A DNA stretch of 64,000 nt, from the NCBI GenBank assembly GCA_977006965.1, contig OZ345364.1:1488001-1552000 (forward strand), in the 5' to 3' direction. The DNA comes from Phymatolithon calcareum (Eukaryota > Rhodophyta > Florideophyceae > Hapalidiales). Shown here piece by piece: positions 41,651-53,308 of this stretch. A program made the position numbers and the translations under genes. The first letter of the stretch is position 1. The number at the start of each line of letters is the position of its first letter. The notes under the pieces are model-generated. The model saw only the letters and a program-made list of their open reading frames with translations. It was not told the origin of the DNA and did not search any database.

Positions 41651-44034
41651 CTGCAATACCCGCCTTTGAGTCGAGCTTCCAGCATCACTCGTAATCTCTG
41701 TTCTCCCGAGCCTTTTTTACACACGCAAAACCATAGGATTGAACGGAGCTCTTTCCTGTGTTCTTCCTGGATTAATATAAGAAGAACTAGTATCAAGGTT
41801 TTCTTAGTTCGCAAGAGGCAGAACGCGTATCTTAAGTAAACTGTTGAAAGTTATAGCAATTTTTCCAGGTCTTCCTGTGATTTGCTGCATTTACTCATCC
41901 CACCGCTTAAGTTCATTTGGCGCACTGACAGTCACTGACCATCGAAGAGTGAACAGAGAAAGATTAAGAACTCTAGACAGTTTCAATCGATTTTCCGGAA
42001 TGAAGGTTACCTGTCGCGTCTATCCCAATGGCGCCTTTTTATTCCATCGTATTAGAAGTCACTTGGCATAATTATACCTGAAAATGAGCACCAGGCACTT
42101 ATTGAAAGGATGTACAGTCTGGCTCGGAAAATTTGAGAACATTTTGCATATGTGCACTTAAATAAGCATCAGGTGGCCTGCAACTATGAAATATTCAAGC
42201 GATTTCTCGCGTTATGATGGGTACTGTGTCTCAAATGCAAGGATCTCTGACACTATGGTAAGCATTGCCAATGAATTTAATCCTCGCCATCAATGGGAGA
42301 AATCCAGTGGATTTCAAGAAACCTCTATCTTGTAATACAAGTAAATACAAACGAACACTTTGTTCCCTGCGTGACTAAATGAAGAGAGAATCGAACAAGT
42401 CTCTACATAGATGCGAGAGCAATATGCACAAAACGATCAAATTCGCAAGAATCTATCCCAAACAGCGATTGAACTATTGTATACGCAAGACGCAGACAGA
42501 CTGTACTTTTGACAGGAATCGAAGAACATATCGACCACGTTCGTCCATAACTGCATGCTCTTATGAAACCCTATGGTGAGAACCATAGGCATGCTAAAAT
42601 TCTTCCCGTCTTCAACTACAAAGAGGCGTACACAATGCATTTCACTCAAGTCTACTTCAGCCTAACAAATCAATGCCCCGAGTCGCATAATGTCCCATAG
42701 TCAATGACAACTATTTTAAAAGGGGGATTAATGTAAGCTAATAGTAGAAATTTCTTCATTGCATTATTGTTTTAATAATTTCTACTCTTACAGTATTACT
42801 AGATGTTAAAATGTTTTACCTTACAACTCCTTATGAATGTTATTCTAGTGCGTATGCACTGTATTAAGTCAGAAATGTATTACTTATTCCTACGCTGGGA
42901 ACGTACAGAGTAATGCTGATAGAGGCTCACTGGTCGGACGCTGTTGCATCCGCACCAAATCAGACTATGACCGAAAAATAAGTCATAGGTTAATGCAAGA
43001 GTACGAGGTACTAGCATCCTCAACATACTTTCAGACTGTCAAACGGCGATCCGAGCGCAAATACAGGAAAAAAGTGGTGGAACCCGCCCCATAGCATCAC
43101 ATTGGGAAAGAACCGTTGCCAACTAGCACATTAGGCCTTGCTGGAAACTTTTCTAGAAACATATTCGTCACTTTCGTAGACTGTCAGAAGTGTTCCCGGA
43201 GACTAGACGAAAACCAAATCAGACACCAGAACCCAACCAGCTGCAGTTTCATCCCTGCCAACCAGTGGACACCACAATATGCACTCAACACTAAGACACG
43301 TGTGATTACACGTGGTAATCATTCCGAAATATTTCAATTTTCTTCAGTTTTCACCGGACTTGCAAGAAAGTATCATACAACGCCTCTATATTTTCCCCTC
43401 GAGGCCCGTTTTTTTAACCTGATGGCCGATGAATGAATTTTTCCCAACCGGGAAAGTGATAAATTGAGAAAAGTAGAAAGTCTCCATGTCCAATTGAATG
43501 CCTGCACTTGTGCAGATATACGCATCATGCAGTAGAATTGCTCAAGTGTAGGCATTCTATTGGACAAGTTGGTGTTCCAATTTTGTCAATTTCTCATTTT
43601 CCGCGTTGTGAAACATTCGTTCATCCTCAGGGCGGTGCACATCTGCAAACGCAAACACTGTAGGCACCACAAGTGGTCCTATGGCAATTGAAAAGTTTCC
43701 CTAAGCGTCTGTAGATTTTTGGTAACTTTAAATAAAATCTATATTTATTCGTATGTGGAAGATTTATACCTTGTCCGACGGTACTGTAGCTGGGGCGTCT
43801 GAGAAGATGGCGCTGAAACAAGGAAAATGAAGTAATACTAAATCTAGAGCGGAGAACCGAGGAATTAAGGAGAAAGGTAGAGTGATCAACATAATTCTGA
43901 ACCATGCGGAATAAGGCCACGCGTTAACACCAAGGCAGAGTTTAGCTCTCGGTTGGGTATATATCCACCATTAGAATAAACGACAGTACTTCGACTAATC
44001 CAACACTGGTGCTTTGCCAGGAATATGTGATGTT
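41651..44034. other. Gene-poor stretch
   Basis: No supported gene. Small frames (41844-42071, 42379-42579, 43116-43436) have no domain. Part of 42720-42900 is AT-rich. There may be further unrecognised transposon debris. Confidence 0.35.
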
Positions 44035-44715
44035 TTATTTTAAAGGCTCTCAAAACTTCCATTTGAGTAACACGACCGCTTCTCACTGTTCCACATTCTA
44101 TTCTCCTAAAATCTCCTTAATTCGAATTTCTCTTCCCGTGAGGGCCCGAGTGAATCCTTTGCATTCATACTCAGTCTCTTGGTCCATTTCCGAGGATCGC
44201 AGTGCCAGTTGGAGCGCTACGAACCCCATAGAAGCACCGGTTCCAAAACATTGCGCCAAGGTTGATTTTCTCCACTACGGGGCTCTGCTGAAAATCACTC
44301 TTAGGCACCTCAGACTCGTCTTTCTTTCTCCTATATGTGGCACTCCTGGTAGCTTGTTCGGCTTGTCTCTTGGAATTTTCAGTATCCGTTCTTCTTCTTC
44401 GTTCTTCCAGCCTTTATCAGTTTCCTCTAGTTGGCGCTTCTTTGACACTTTGCCGTCTTCTGCTTTATTTAACGTTCTTTGAAGGTCCTCCTCTTCTCTG
44501 AGATATCCGATATCCTTCGATTCGTCTGCCAAATCCTCTTCTCTTCCTCCGTATTCTTCTGCCACTTCCAGGTACTTCTTCTGTCTAACTAGGCTCAAAG
44601 CGAACCTTTCAGCCTCGTCACTTCTCGTCCTCCCTGGACTGGCGAGTCGGTGCAGCACGCGCATCCGCTCTCTTCGACGTTCGTCGAATTTTCCAAATAT
44701 GTACTAATAGAATGG
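44035..44715 (-). mobile_element. LINE family LC, 3' portion (copy 2), cut by Gyp1
   Basis: The minus strand reads YIFGKFDERRRERMRVLHRL, LSLVRQKKYLEVAEEYGG, REEDLADESKDIGYLREEED, NKLPGVPHIGERKTSLRCLR, then after a stop RKSTLAQCFGTGASMGFVAL and GREIRIKEILGE. It ends in a tail like AGCCTTTAAAATAAAAC. The same order occurs in 2240-2993. Its upstream end coincides with the first base of the Gyp1 left LTR, and the motif LFYxYIFG can be completed across the LTR element. So Gyp1 probably landed in this LINE. Confidence 0.75.
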
Positions 44716-45014
44716 TGTAGCTCATCGAGAAAACCTACCGTTTACTCTTCTCGCATAACGACTATGTGAGTTAAGAGCTTCCTTGGCCATGCGATACTTC
44801 TAACGTTCGGTATCGTATTCGCACTGTGTCCAAACAGTCACGATCATCAGCATTACCAAGATAGTGTCGGTTAGGCGATCATAACGTTTAGTAGCAACCG
44901 ACACCCAGCATGTGAGACCACACGTGTCTTCATGGTTAGCTTCACTCATCTAGGGGTATATAAGTCCATCCAGCACAGACCTTCAGTAAATGGAAGGCAC
45001 CGCATTTTTGCACA
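44716..45014 (+). repeat. Gyp1 left LTR
   Basis: Begins TGTAGCTCATCGAG and ends TTTTTGCACA. Aligned without gaps with 49961-50259 at about 98% identity (six substitutions counted by eye). It contains a TATATAAG at 44957-44964, 241 bases from its start. Confidence 0.95.
44957..44964 (+). promoter_or_regulatory. TATA box of Gyp1 left LTR
   Basis: TATATAAG within GGGGTATATAAGTCC, about 50 bases before the LTR end, at the same offset in both LTRs. It would direct synthesis of the genomic RNA. Confidence 0.6.
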
Positions 45015-45089
45015 TTGATCAATCCACGAAATTTACGGTCAACCACCCACAAATTCATTCTTCGAGTTTTGCTTTCGATTCACCCCGAA

Positions 45090-46288
45090 ATGCCAGATCC
45101 AGCGGATGTAGCGCTTTCTCCATCTGCATCTCAACTCTCCAGAGTGACCATCCGAACTCAAAACTCCATCACGACAAGTTTGAATTATCCAACCCTCAGC
45201 AAGAGCGACTCGGAAAGTGTTAGACGATTTTTGAGAAAGTACGATCAGTACGTAACTGAAGTCGATGCCCGGCACCGTCAGATAGCTCCTGCCGAATCAA
45301 CCGAACCCGCGCGTCCTGTCGCTCTAAAATTTTGCGTCGACTCGGAATGGATACTTTCCGTTCTTGCCATGGGTCTCATCAAAAGTACCGCTGGGAATAA
45401 GTTTGATTCATATGAAGGTCTCACGGACGAAGATCTTCGCGTATTTCTGGACAAGAAGGCGGAGGCAAGCAAGGAGACTATCACTCTCTCAACGCTTGAT
45501 GCCGTAGTAAGCAAGACCCTCCGCATGGATATTGCGGATCGCAGTTCTACCTCAAGAATGGAAGCAATATTCGTGTCCTACCACAGTTTGCATCGACAAC
45601 ATGGTCTGAACTGGATTTTAAAAGATGCGCCTAACGTAGCTGTCCAGCATGTACTCTCCCAAATTGGCCCCGCATCTCTACAATCCCGTCTGAATGATGA
45701 CGTCGACCTCAGTCATTACTCGTTGCGGAAAGATTTCCAAGGCTTTTTTGCCATGCGACCAAGCTTGCCGAAGCATTCCAGTTGGTCGATGATGGACCTC
45801 GTAAGCGTCGAAACCAAGGAGAATTTCCGGATGGTTCCAGCGACGGAGGTGGCGGTGGGCGTCATCGAAATAGCGGAAGTGGCAGTAGAACTTCCCGCAA
45901 TCGCTCCTCTGTGTCCGAGACCAATGTCACGACGACATCCTCATCGAAACCAAAGACGAAAAAGACTCCTCCTCCTTGCCACCATCTGGCTTGCCAGGAA
46001 CGTCTAACTGAAGATGACAGACTTCATTTCATCAATGACTGTGATTGTGCTACCAAAGAGCAGAAATCTCAATACAAAGCTGACTATCGCAAGAAAAAGG
46101 CTGACAAACCGGCGGCTGCAGCTGCTGCGCTAGTTGCAGACCCCTTCTCTAGTCGCACGCGCTCTAAGACGGGTGAACGGAAATCCTACGGCGGCGTATG
46201 CCCTATCAGAAATAAGAAAAACAACTGCAATGGCGCAGTACAGGCTATCTTGTCCGACGGTGAAGTTTCGTTGCGCACAGTTGCCTGA
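45090..46288 (+). pseudogene. Gyp1 gag
   Basis: ATG at 45090 (MPDPADVALSPS). The capsid-like part runs to about 45750 (SVRRFLRKYDQYVTEVDARH, LDKKAEASKETITLSTL). A frameshift beside a run of six T near 45748 moves the frame to HATKLAEAFQLVDDGPRKRR, then a Gly-rich linker and the Cys/His module CHHLACQERLTEDDRLHF, INDCDC. A TGA stops the frame at 46286. The T run could be an indel site or a programmed slip; the former is more likely given other damage. Confidence 0.7.
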
Positions 46289-49200
46289 TTTGATGTTGGA
46301 AGCGACGACATTTTAATTTGTCCTACTGTGGCGGAGAAAGCGGCCATGATGGTCATTGGTCGCATTCGAGCTATCATGCCAGTTGTGTTGAAGGTGGCTC
46401 TACAAAAAGAGGACCAAACATGCGAGTTTACGTTTTCGCGAACATTTGAGGTTGCAAGTACTACTCTTCAATTACGCGTTGGAAGCATGGCTATGAAGAA
46501 CATCTCTTACTTGATTGCAAATGACAAAATGACAGGAGAACCTATACTTATTGGGCGTCCAGTCTTACAGCACCTAGGCATCGACAATTCAACGCTACTG
46601 GAGCAAAACAGAGACAATTTTGATGGCACTGACTGCGCGGAAGTTGGTAATTCAACCACGGACATGACGTCAGGATATGTAAGTCGCTTAATGACATCGA
46701 TCACCCAGTTTGGAACGGCTCCAGACAAGACGCATGCCACACCAGCATTGAAGCAAAGCTTTAATCTAGACCCTTCTCGTCCGCGAGTAAATTGCCTTTA
46801 GGCTCGCATGGATGACGACCCTTTCCCCGATCCGGCATTGTTGGACCCAGTCAACATAGACAAGTCGCATGAAGTTATGAACGCTGTCACGGAAATGCTA
46901 CAGCAAGCGAAGGATAACGGACTTAAGGACGATCATCATGACAAGCTCGCGTCAATTGTCCACGAACACATCGATGTTTTCGTACACGGCTCTCTTCTGG
47001 ACCACCAGCTGATATCCCCCGTTTGGAAATACGACTGACACCTGATGCTGTTCCAATTAAGGCGAAGCTAAGGAACTACTCTCAATCTCAGGGAGAGTTC
47101 TTGGCCACTTTTACTGACTCTTTGTGTCAGAAAGGCATGGCATATCCCAACCCTACCGCTTCGTGGGCATCCGCACCTCTACTCGTACCGAAAACGGGGG
47201 CCGTGCAATGGCGTTTCACCCTTGACCTTCGAGGCGTTAACAGGTACACCTTGAAGCATGCATACCTAATGCCGAAGCTTGAAAATGAGCTACACTCGCT
47301 CCAAGGCTCCACCTGCTACTCCAACTTTGACCTTTCCCACGCTTATTGGCAGCTACCGTTAGCGGTCGAAAGCCAGGAATGACAGTCTTTCGTGACTCCT
47401 GACGGAGTATTTACTCCCACACGAGTGTTACATGGCTCAACAAATGCCGTATCTCACTTGCAGTCGTCACTGTCCGCCATCTTCAACCCGATTTTTGCCA
47501 AAAATTTCCTAGGATGGCTGGATGATATACTACTACATGCAGCGAATATCACGAAACTCATGAAGTATATTGAGATATTCCTCAAGAAATGCAAGAAACT
47601 TAAGCTGAAACTTCACCCGATGAAATGCATCTTGTTTGGTCGTTCGGTTCGCTGGTGTGGCGGAATCATCAATCCCAAGGGTATATGATTTGACCCGAAG
47701 CGGCTTGAGGGACTACTAAGCATGGAAACTCCAACAACAGGGGCCCATTTACAAAAATTTGTCTGCGCTATGCAATGGGTTCGAACTGCTATCCCTGAAT
47801 TCGCCAATCTCACCGCTGCACTCCACGAAGTTATGGAGCTCGTCTATGACCGCGCCGGTAAGCGAATGAAGCGGGCAGTCGCTAAGATACAACTTGAGGC
47901 TGTTGGGTGGTCGGAAAAACATACCGAGCATTTTGAGCAGTGCAAAGCAGCGCTGGCCCACCAATGCACTCTTACTCATCGCGACCCATCCAAACGTCTA
48001 TGCTTATATACCGACGCCAGCGATGGTGTTTGGTCAGGTATCATCACCCAGGTCCCCTACGCAGAGCTGTCAAGGCCTCATGAAGAGCAAAATCATGAGC
48101 CCCTCGCGTTCATGTCTGGCCGTTTTGACTCCACGCAGATGGGATGGGCGATATTGGAAAAGGAGACGTACGCGGTTATGGCATCATGTGAGCGCATGCG
48201 CTGGCTCCTAGCAGCTCCACATGGGTTCAACTTGTATACCGACCATAACAATTTGATCTTCATCTTTGAGCCACTATGCCTCATACCAGACCTTTCTCTT
48301 GGATCTGCAAAGAAGTTGCTACGTTGGGCTGTCAGTTTCTCGACGTTCGATTTCCTCTGCTACCACATAGCAGGTACTGACAATGTGTGGGCCGATCTCC
48401 TAGGGCGATGGAGTGCACCGCCCCTAATACGTCGACTCATCAGCATCCCTCCTCTAGTCTCAACCTCCGACAAAGATTTTGAGTGGCCCTCCGAATCGGA
48501 GATTCAGTCCAAACAGATCAAACACATCACATCAAAGCCTGAAGGCTTATCTAAGATACAAGGACTGTGACGTGACTCGAGCAATGCAGTATGGATTCCG
48601 TCTGAGCCGGACGGCCTACAGCTCCGCATCTGTATCATTGGGCATACATCAGCGGCAGGACATCGTGGAGCGAAGACGACCGCGGATGCCATTCGCAAGT
48701 ACTATTTCTGGAAAACCGTCGTCTCTGATGCGCGTACTTTCGTGCAGCAATGCATCCACTGCTTGTCAACAGCGCGTGGTACCCGAGAGCCGCGCCCATT
48801 TGGGCCCGCATTTCACGGCACTAAGGCAAATGATCTTCTCCAATTTGATTATCTGGAGATGATCCCAAGTGCGACCGGCTTTAAGTACTTGCTACTTTTG
48901 CGTGACGATTTCTCATCCTATGTTTGGCTGTTTCCCTTCGGAGCAGCGAATTCTGAAAACGCAGCTCAGGCGATTCTAGAATGGTCAAGCGCATTCTGTC
49001 TACCGGCTGCGCTCATGTCCGATGGTGGCTCTCACTTCCAAAACGAGACAGTTTGTCTAGTGACACGCAGTCTGAAGGCCAAGCATCATTTCACACTACC
49101 ATATACACCATGCTCTAACGGCGGCATTGAGCGGGTAAACAAAGAGGTGCTACGAATTTTCCGCACTCTACTTTCTGAGTTGCGCATGGACCACACTGAG

Positions 49201-49965
49201 TGGCCGGACCTGATACAGACTGTACAGTCTGCTCTGAACCATTCAGTCTCACCGCAGCGCAAGGGTCTTTCTCCGTTGACAATCTTCACAGGGAAGGAAG
49301 CCAAGTCATCTGTCAGCGCTATTCAAAGGGCCTCAACCGGAAAAATTCTAACCCTCACCCAAGCACAGGAAGAGCTACTCCTCAACTTCGACGAGACACA
49401 AAAGCGCCTACAAGAACTGCATCCTGTGGTCGCTACAACACTCCAAGCGAACCGTGAACGCGCAAGAAAGGCGGCCAAACGAGGTTCTCTGCCACGTTTC
49501 GCTGAAGGCGACTTCGTTCTAGTCGCCAGAGATGAACTCTTCAAAGGAGAAAAACTTGCCCTACGGTGGACGGGATCCAGACGTGTCATCAAAGCGCGAA
49601 GCGATTTCGCGTTCACCGTGGAAGACTTACGCAATGGAACGACGGATGATATTCATGCGTGTCGTCTACGATTTTACTGTAACAAGGCCCTCAATACCTA
49701 CGCGATTCTCCCGCATGTCCTCTCTTCCGAACGCGGAATGCCGGTAGAAAGACTAATGGGAATAGAGGATCACGAGGGAAAGCTCTTTGTTCATGTTCGT
49801 TTGCGCGGGCTGCCTCACTCTGACGACTCGTTTGAGCCTTTGGAACTTGTCTATCAAGATGTTCCTAAACTCGTGTCTAAACTTCTTGCGCGCAAATCGC
49901 TATCGAAAGCGATTGTTATTCGTGCCAAGCAAGCACTGAAACTCACCTCTGACAGGGGAGTGTAG
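46289..49965 (+). pseudogene. Gyp1 pol: protease, RT, RNase H, integrase, chromodomain
   Basis: Protease: FDVGSDDILICPTVAEKA and LIGRPVLQHLGI near 46290-46580. A TAG lies at 46799 and a frameshift near 47020. RT: LVPKTGAVQWRFTLDLRGVN, FDLSHAYWQLPL and the catalytic WLDDILLH (47515-47538). RNase H: LYTDASDGVWSG, GWAILEKETYAVM, YTDHNN. Integrase: zinc finger GHTSAAGHRGAKTTADAIRK with CIHC, then FDYLEM, SDGGSHFQNE and NGGIERVN carrying the DDE triad. Tail: FVLVARDELFKGEKLALRW and a chromodomain-like VERLMGIEDHEGKLFV...SFEPLELVYQDVPKLV. In-frame TGA codons stand at 47380, 47686 and 48568. All catalytic residues survive apart from these stops. Confidence 0.85.
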
Positions 49966-50259
49966 CTCATCGAGCAAACTTACCGTTTACTCTTCTCGCA
50001 TAGCGACTATGTGAGTTAAGAGCTTCCTTGGCCATGCGATACTTCTAGCGTTCGGTATCGTATTCGCACTGTGTCTAAACAGTCACGATCATCAGCATTA
50101 CCACGATAGTGTCGGTTAGGCGATCATAACGTTTAGTAGCAACCGACACCCAGCATGTGAGACCACACGTGTCTTCATGGTTAGCTTCACTCATCTAGGG
50201 GTATATAAGTCCATCCAGCACAGACCTTCAGTAAATGGAAGGCACCGCATTTTTGCACA
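49961..50259 (+). repeat. Gyp1 right LTR
   Basis: Near-identical copy of 44716-45014 starting TGTAGCTCATCGAGC, preceded by a purine-rich tract. Its TATATAAG is at 50202-50209. It overlaps the last few codons of pol. Confidence 0.95.
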
Positions 50260-50453
50260 AATAGGCAGGGGTGGATCCAATTTGATTACGCTGCCAAGTA
50301 CTTGCTCGAAATTGCAATTTGGAGGATTACTACATGGATTGAGATTTTCTTTGAGATTAGAATCCGGGATCGCAAATGAAAAGGAGCCCCCAGAATTGCA
50401 TATGGGATTGCACGCCATCCTTGTACTCTTCATTGGAGATTGCCAATGGGGGG

Positions 50454-50821
50454 GAATTGTAGGTTTTTATTTTAGAAGCACTCAACGCCAGATGGCCGCC
50501 ACCAGAGCAACTTCCCATGTACTACTTTCGCATTTCTTAAAAATATCGCATCACACTATCATTTCTTCCACCATTATTTTCTCTAATTCTAATAGTCTGT
50601 CCATCGGCTGCATTGTTTCGTCCTCGGACTCTCCGTTGAGTTGTGGTCGTGTGAGGTTGCGCTGCAGGGTCTCAAGGCTGTTCTCAGCAACCTCGCCGAA
50701 GTGTTCCACATAGGAAGAGCGGTTGTGTGGGGCGAAGCGTCCGAAGTACCATTTCACTGCCAGCATTCTGTGCTTTCGCGATTTGAGTAACATGGTCGGG
50801 GTGGCGCACTCTTTCCTAGAC
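50454..50821 (-). mobile_element. LINE family LB, 5'-truncated insertion with 13-bp target duplication
   Basis: The minus strand reads KHRMLAVKWYFGRFAPHNRS, LETLQRNLTRPQLN and MQPMDRLLELEKIMVEEM, matching the end of 61965-62781, then a tail with GCTTCTAAAATAAAAACCT. TGCCAATGGGGGG occurs on both sides (about 50441-50453 and 50822-50834), the hallmark of target-primed insertion. Only the last 370 bp of the element were inserted. Confidence 0.85.
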
Positions 50822-51452
50822 TGCCAATGGGGGGTTTCATGTATATACATGATCCCGTACACCGTAAAAAAAGCATTTTATTTTCTCCCTTCTGTCGAAA
50901 TTGAATTCCGACATCACAGTTCTTCTGTTTCATTAAGTTTCTGCTTAGAGACTTGATCAAGACGCTAAGCAGTAATTCAGAAATGTATCAGCATCGCGCA
51001 ATTATGCAGTGTCCATGTGTGTAACTAGGTAATAAGTAAATAAGCCATCACCCACGTTTTGAAGCATTCTATTTTCGGAAACTACCTTGCTGGAGCACAA
51101 TAGCGTGGTGCCCCTCAGAATAAGTAGCGGATTTATCGAATTGAAGTTGGGATTGATTGCGAATCGTTGAATTGCATTAGCGATTGCTCCCTGTTGAGAG
51201 GTGGGATTGCAGTTGGCATTGCAAAAAATATTCTGGGAGGAAGTCGATTGTGAGATTAGCTTCATAGACAACAATCCCCAGCAATCAAATTGGCTCGGCC
51301 CCTGAGAATGGGATGAAGGTTGGTATTCTGCGACATTGAGCAACCGCAAGGCAGCGAAACGTTTTGATTCTCGGCACGGGAGGCCCCCAGACAGACGTCC
51401 TTTTTGCCTACGACGACGACGACGAGCATGCCTACTCAACGACCCCTAACGC

Positions 51453-52258
51453 TTCGAAACAACAAGTTATCGTGTGCGACGAAGATGGTGACACACTCGA
51501 CATGTATCGTACCATCCCATTCCAGGTCGGCGGAGCTGGGATTCTGATTTTGCGCGGCGAAGAAACTGTTGTGGAAGAATCGCTGGCTTCTGGGGCTGTC
51601 GGCTATTCATTTGACGCGGAGGCACTTGCCGCCGTACATGCCTTCCAAGCAACGCCAATCCTGCAACTTTCCCGCGGCAGCACTATCCGATGGTTCACTG
51701 AGAGCCGAAGCTGCGCAGACGCGCTCAACGGGCAACCGCGTATGTTTGGTGACATGGTCCAGAATCTATTAACCTTACAGAACGGCAATTTTCACACGAG
51801 GTTCAGATAGAGTGTGTTTGGATAACGAGTTACTGCGGCCTCGCGAAGAATGAGGCTACTGATGAACTTGCGGGGCGGGGAATGTGACCTTTCCTACGCT
51901 TCTGAAAGATCTGCACATCTCACAGAGACGTGCAGACGTGGTATTGCACCAGCTCATAGTAAACTGCAGCCCTATTATGGAAAGCTTTCACCATGGGCAC
52001 AGCGAAGATGAACCTCTTCTCTTCGGCCCAGTATGCAAGATGTGCCTGTATGGTGTCAATGAGACAGTGGAGCACCCTATCCTACACTGTTCTAGAAGGA
52101 CTGCCTCTCGAAGACAATTCATCGGAAGAGTGCGAGACAAAAGGGTAGAATATCTGTGCAGGGAGAGACTCGTAGAGATACTCCAATATTTGAACAATGA
52201 GAACTTGCTCTAGGGTAAGTTCTGGCGTTAATTAGCGCATTCTGCATTAAAGAAAGAA
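51453..52258 (+). mobile_element. LINE family LD: RNase H and C-terminal zinc-knuckle region
   Basis: RNase H: VIVCDEDGDTLDMYRTIPFQ, SFDAEALAAVHAFQ, IRWFTESRSCADALNGQP, then in a second frame CVWITSYCGLAKNEATDELA. These supply the D, E, D and final D-type positions of LINE RNase H. Next follow LKDLHISQRRADVVLHQLIV and the zinc knuckle CKMCLYGVNETVEHPILHC (C-x2-C-x8-H-x4-C pattern) used by I-type LINEs. It ends GCATTAAAGAAAGAAAGAAA. A stop and a frameshift make it inactive. Homologous parts are found at 60245-61488. Confidence 0.8.
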
Positions 52259-52269
52259 AGAAATGACAT

Positions 52270-52500
52270 TCTACGCCCTCGATCACAACTTTTAATCACT
52301 TGGCTATCGGGGTCAAGTGGATGACATACTCCCATTTGGGGAGAATGAACGACTTGAAAATCCTGAAACTCTTCGTTGTCTGGAATCGGCTAACATTCAC
52401 GCCGATTTGGCGTAGTTTGCGGATGCATGCAACCGCATTCTGAACTCTTGAGATTGCCGCGTCGTAGGTGACTCCCTTGTGGTTCATACTTACCCAGAGC
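52270..52500 (-). mobile_element. LINE RT C-terminal fragment
   Basis: The minus strand reads SMNHKGVTYDAAISRVQNAV, IRKLRQIGVNVSRF and RIFKSFILPKWEYVIHLTP, the thumb/connection region of LINE reverse transcriptases. The same ILPxWEYxxHLTP motif appears in 53860-53890 and 61965-62000. Isolated fragment. Confidence 0.7.
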
Positions 52501-52576
52501 TGGGAAAGTTCTCATGCTGGCGCAGCTCCATTCCGCGGTGCTTTGACAGCTCGACCACGATGAAATTCAAGATTAT

Positions 52577-52980
52577 TTAAAAGCCCCACGGACCTCGGAA
52601 AACATTGACAAGGATTCCTGAGATGCTACCTATCTTTGTGCAGCTCACGAAACGCTGACCAGAATGGCGAGCGGGACTACTTAGGATTCAAGGTAATCCT
52701 ATATCAGTCCTCAACTGGGTTGCTGGTGCTTCGACTCGACCGCTTTTTGCCTTGCCTTCTGCGAGTCAATACAGGCCTTCTTCGTTCTCCATGCGTTCTA
52801 TGAGTGTCTTTTTTCAATTGAAGTTTGTTTAAAAGCTTCTGTGAGTGCCGTGCGAAATAATAAGTGCTCATCTAGGGCCTTTTTTGGTTCCAGTATTTTT
52901 TCTCCTTCGAGGTTGTACCCTCCTAGCGTGCGTTCAACGGTCTCCATATACTCTAGCTCTAGTGCCGAATGAAGCAAGTA
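52577..52980 (-). mobile_element. LINE family LA, 3' end copy
   Basis: Matches 37160-37640 (same strand) and the complement of 54690-54985. The minus strand reads ETVERTLGGYNLEGEKILEP and then the untranslated tail ending in the complement of TTAAAAGCCCCACGG. About 40 bp near 52830 differ from the other copies. A 5'-truncated dead copy. Confidence 0.7.
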
Positions 52981-53294
52981 GTGCTACAGCCAGATTGGAC
53001 AAGCGGTGAAGCAAGGAAAGTGGCTACCGCGCTTAACATGATTCTGAGCCATAAGGAGCAAGATTATGCTTGAAGCGAGGTAATATGGAAACATATCAAG
53101 CTACGATTTAACCTCAAGTTCAGCCGCTAGACATATTTTAACATCGATTTGGAAGCTGGTAAGTATACACTATTTTCCCTTGGAAAGCGAACAGATTCCT
53201 CGTTTTAGTGTATGTGACTGCCGTTCATCATTGATCCCAAAGCATGGACATGGCTCTCGCTATTACACTTAGTTTTGAAAAGTCCGAAGGACGC
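52981..53294. other. Spacer left of the LA insertion
   Basis: No gene recognised. The last bases form the left flank of the LA insertion and end in its target duplication at 53295-53308. Confidence 0.3.
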
Positions 53295-53308
53295 ACATAG
53301 TCTGTCCT

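Larger units (their letters stand above)
44716..50259 (+). mobile_element. Gyp1: complete Ty3/gypsy chromodomain LTR retrotransposon (5.5 kb)
   Basis: Two 299-bp LTRs (44716-45014 and 49961-50259), each TG...CA, enclose gag and pol in the order protease, RT, RNase H, integrase, chromodomain-like tail. The purine-rich ACAGGGGAG just before 49961 is a candidate polypurine tract. Flanks AATGG and AATAG differ at one position and may be a decayed 5-bp target duplication. I count about six differences between the LTRs (roughly 98% identity), so the insertion is recent. Yet the coding region has at least two frameshifts and five TGA/TAG stops, so this copy is not autonomous. Confidence 0.95.

Noticed and set aside
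45740-45760. Programmed ribosomal frameshift at a T6 run in Gyp1 gag
   Set aside because: The element has several other clear lesions, so a simple indel is more likely. Family consensus would be needed.
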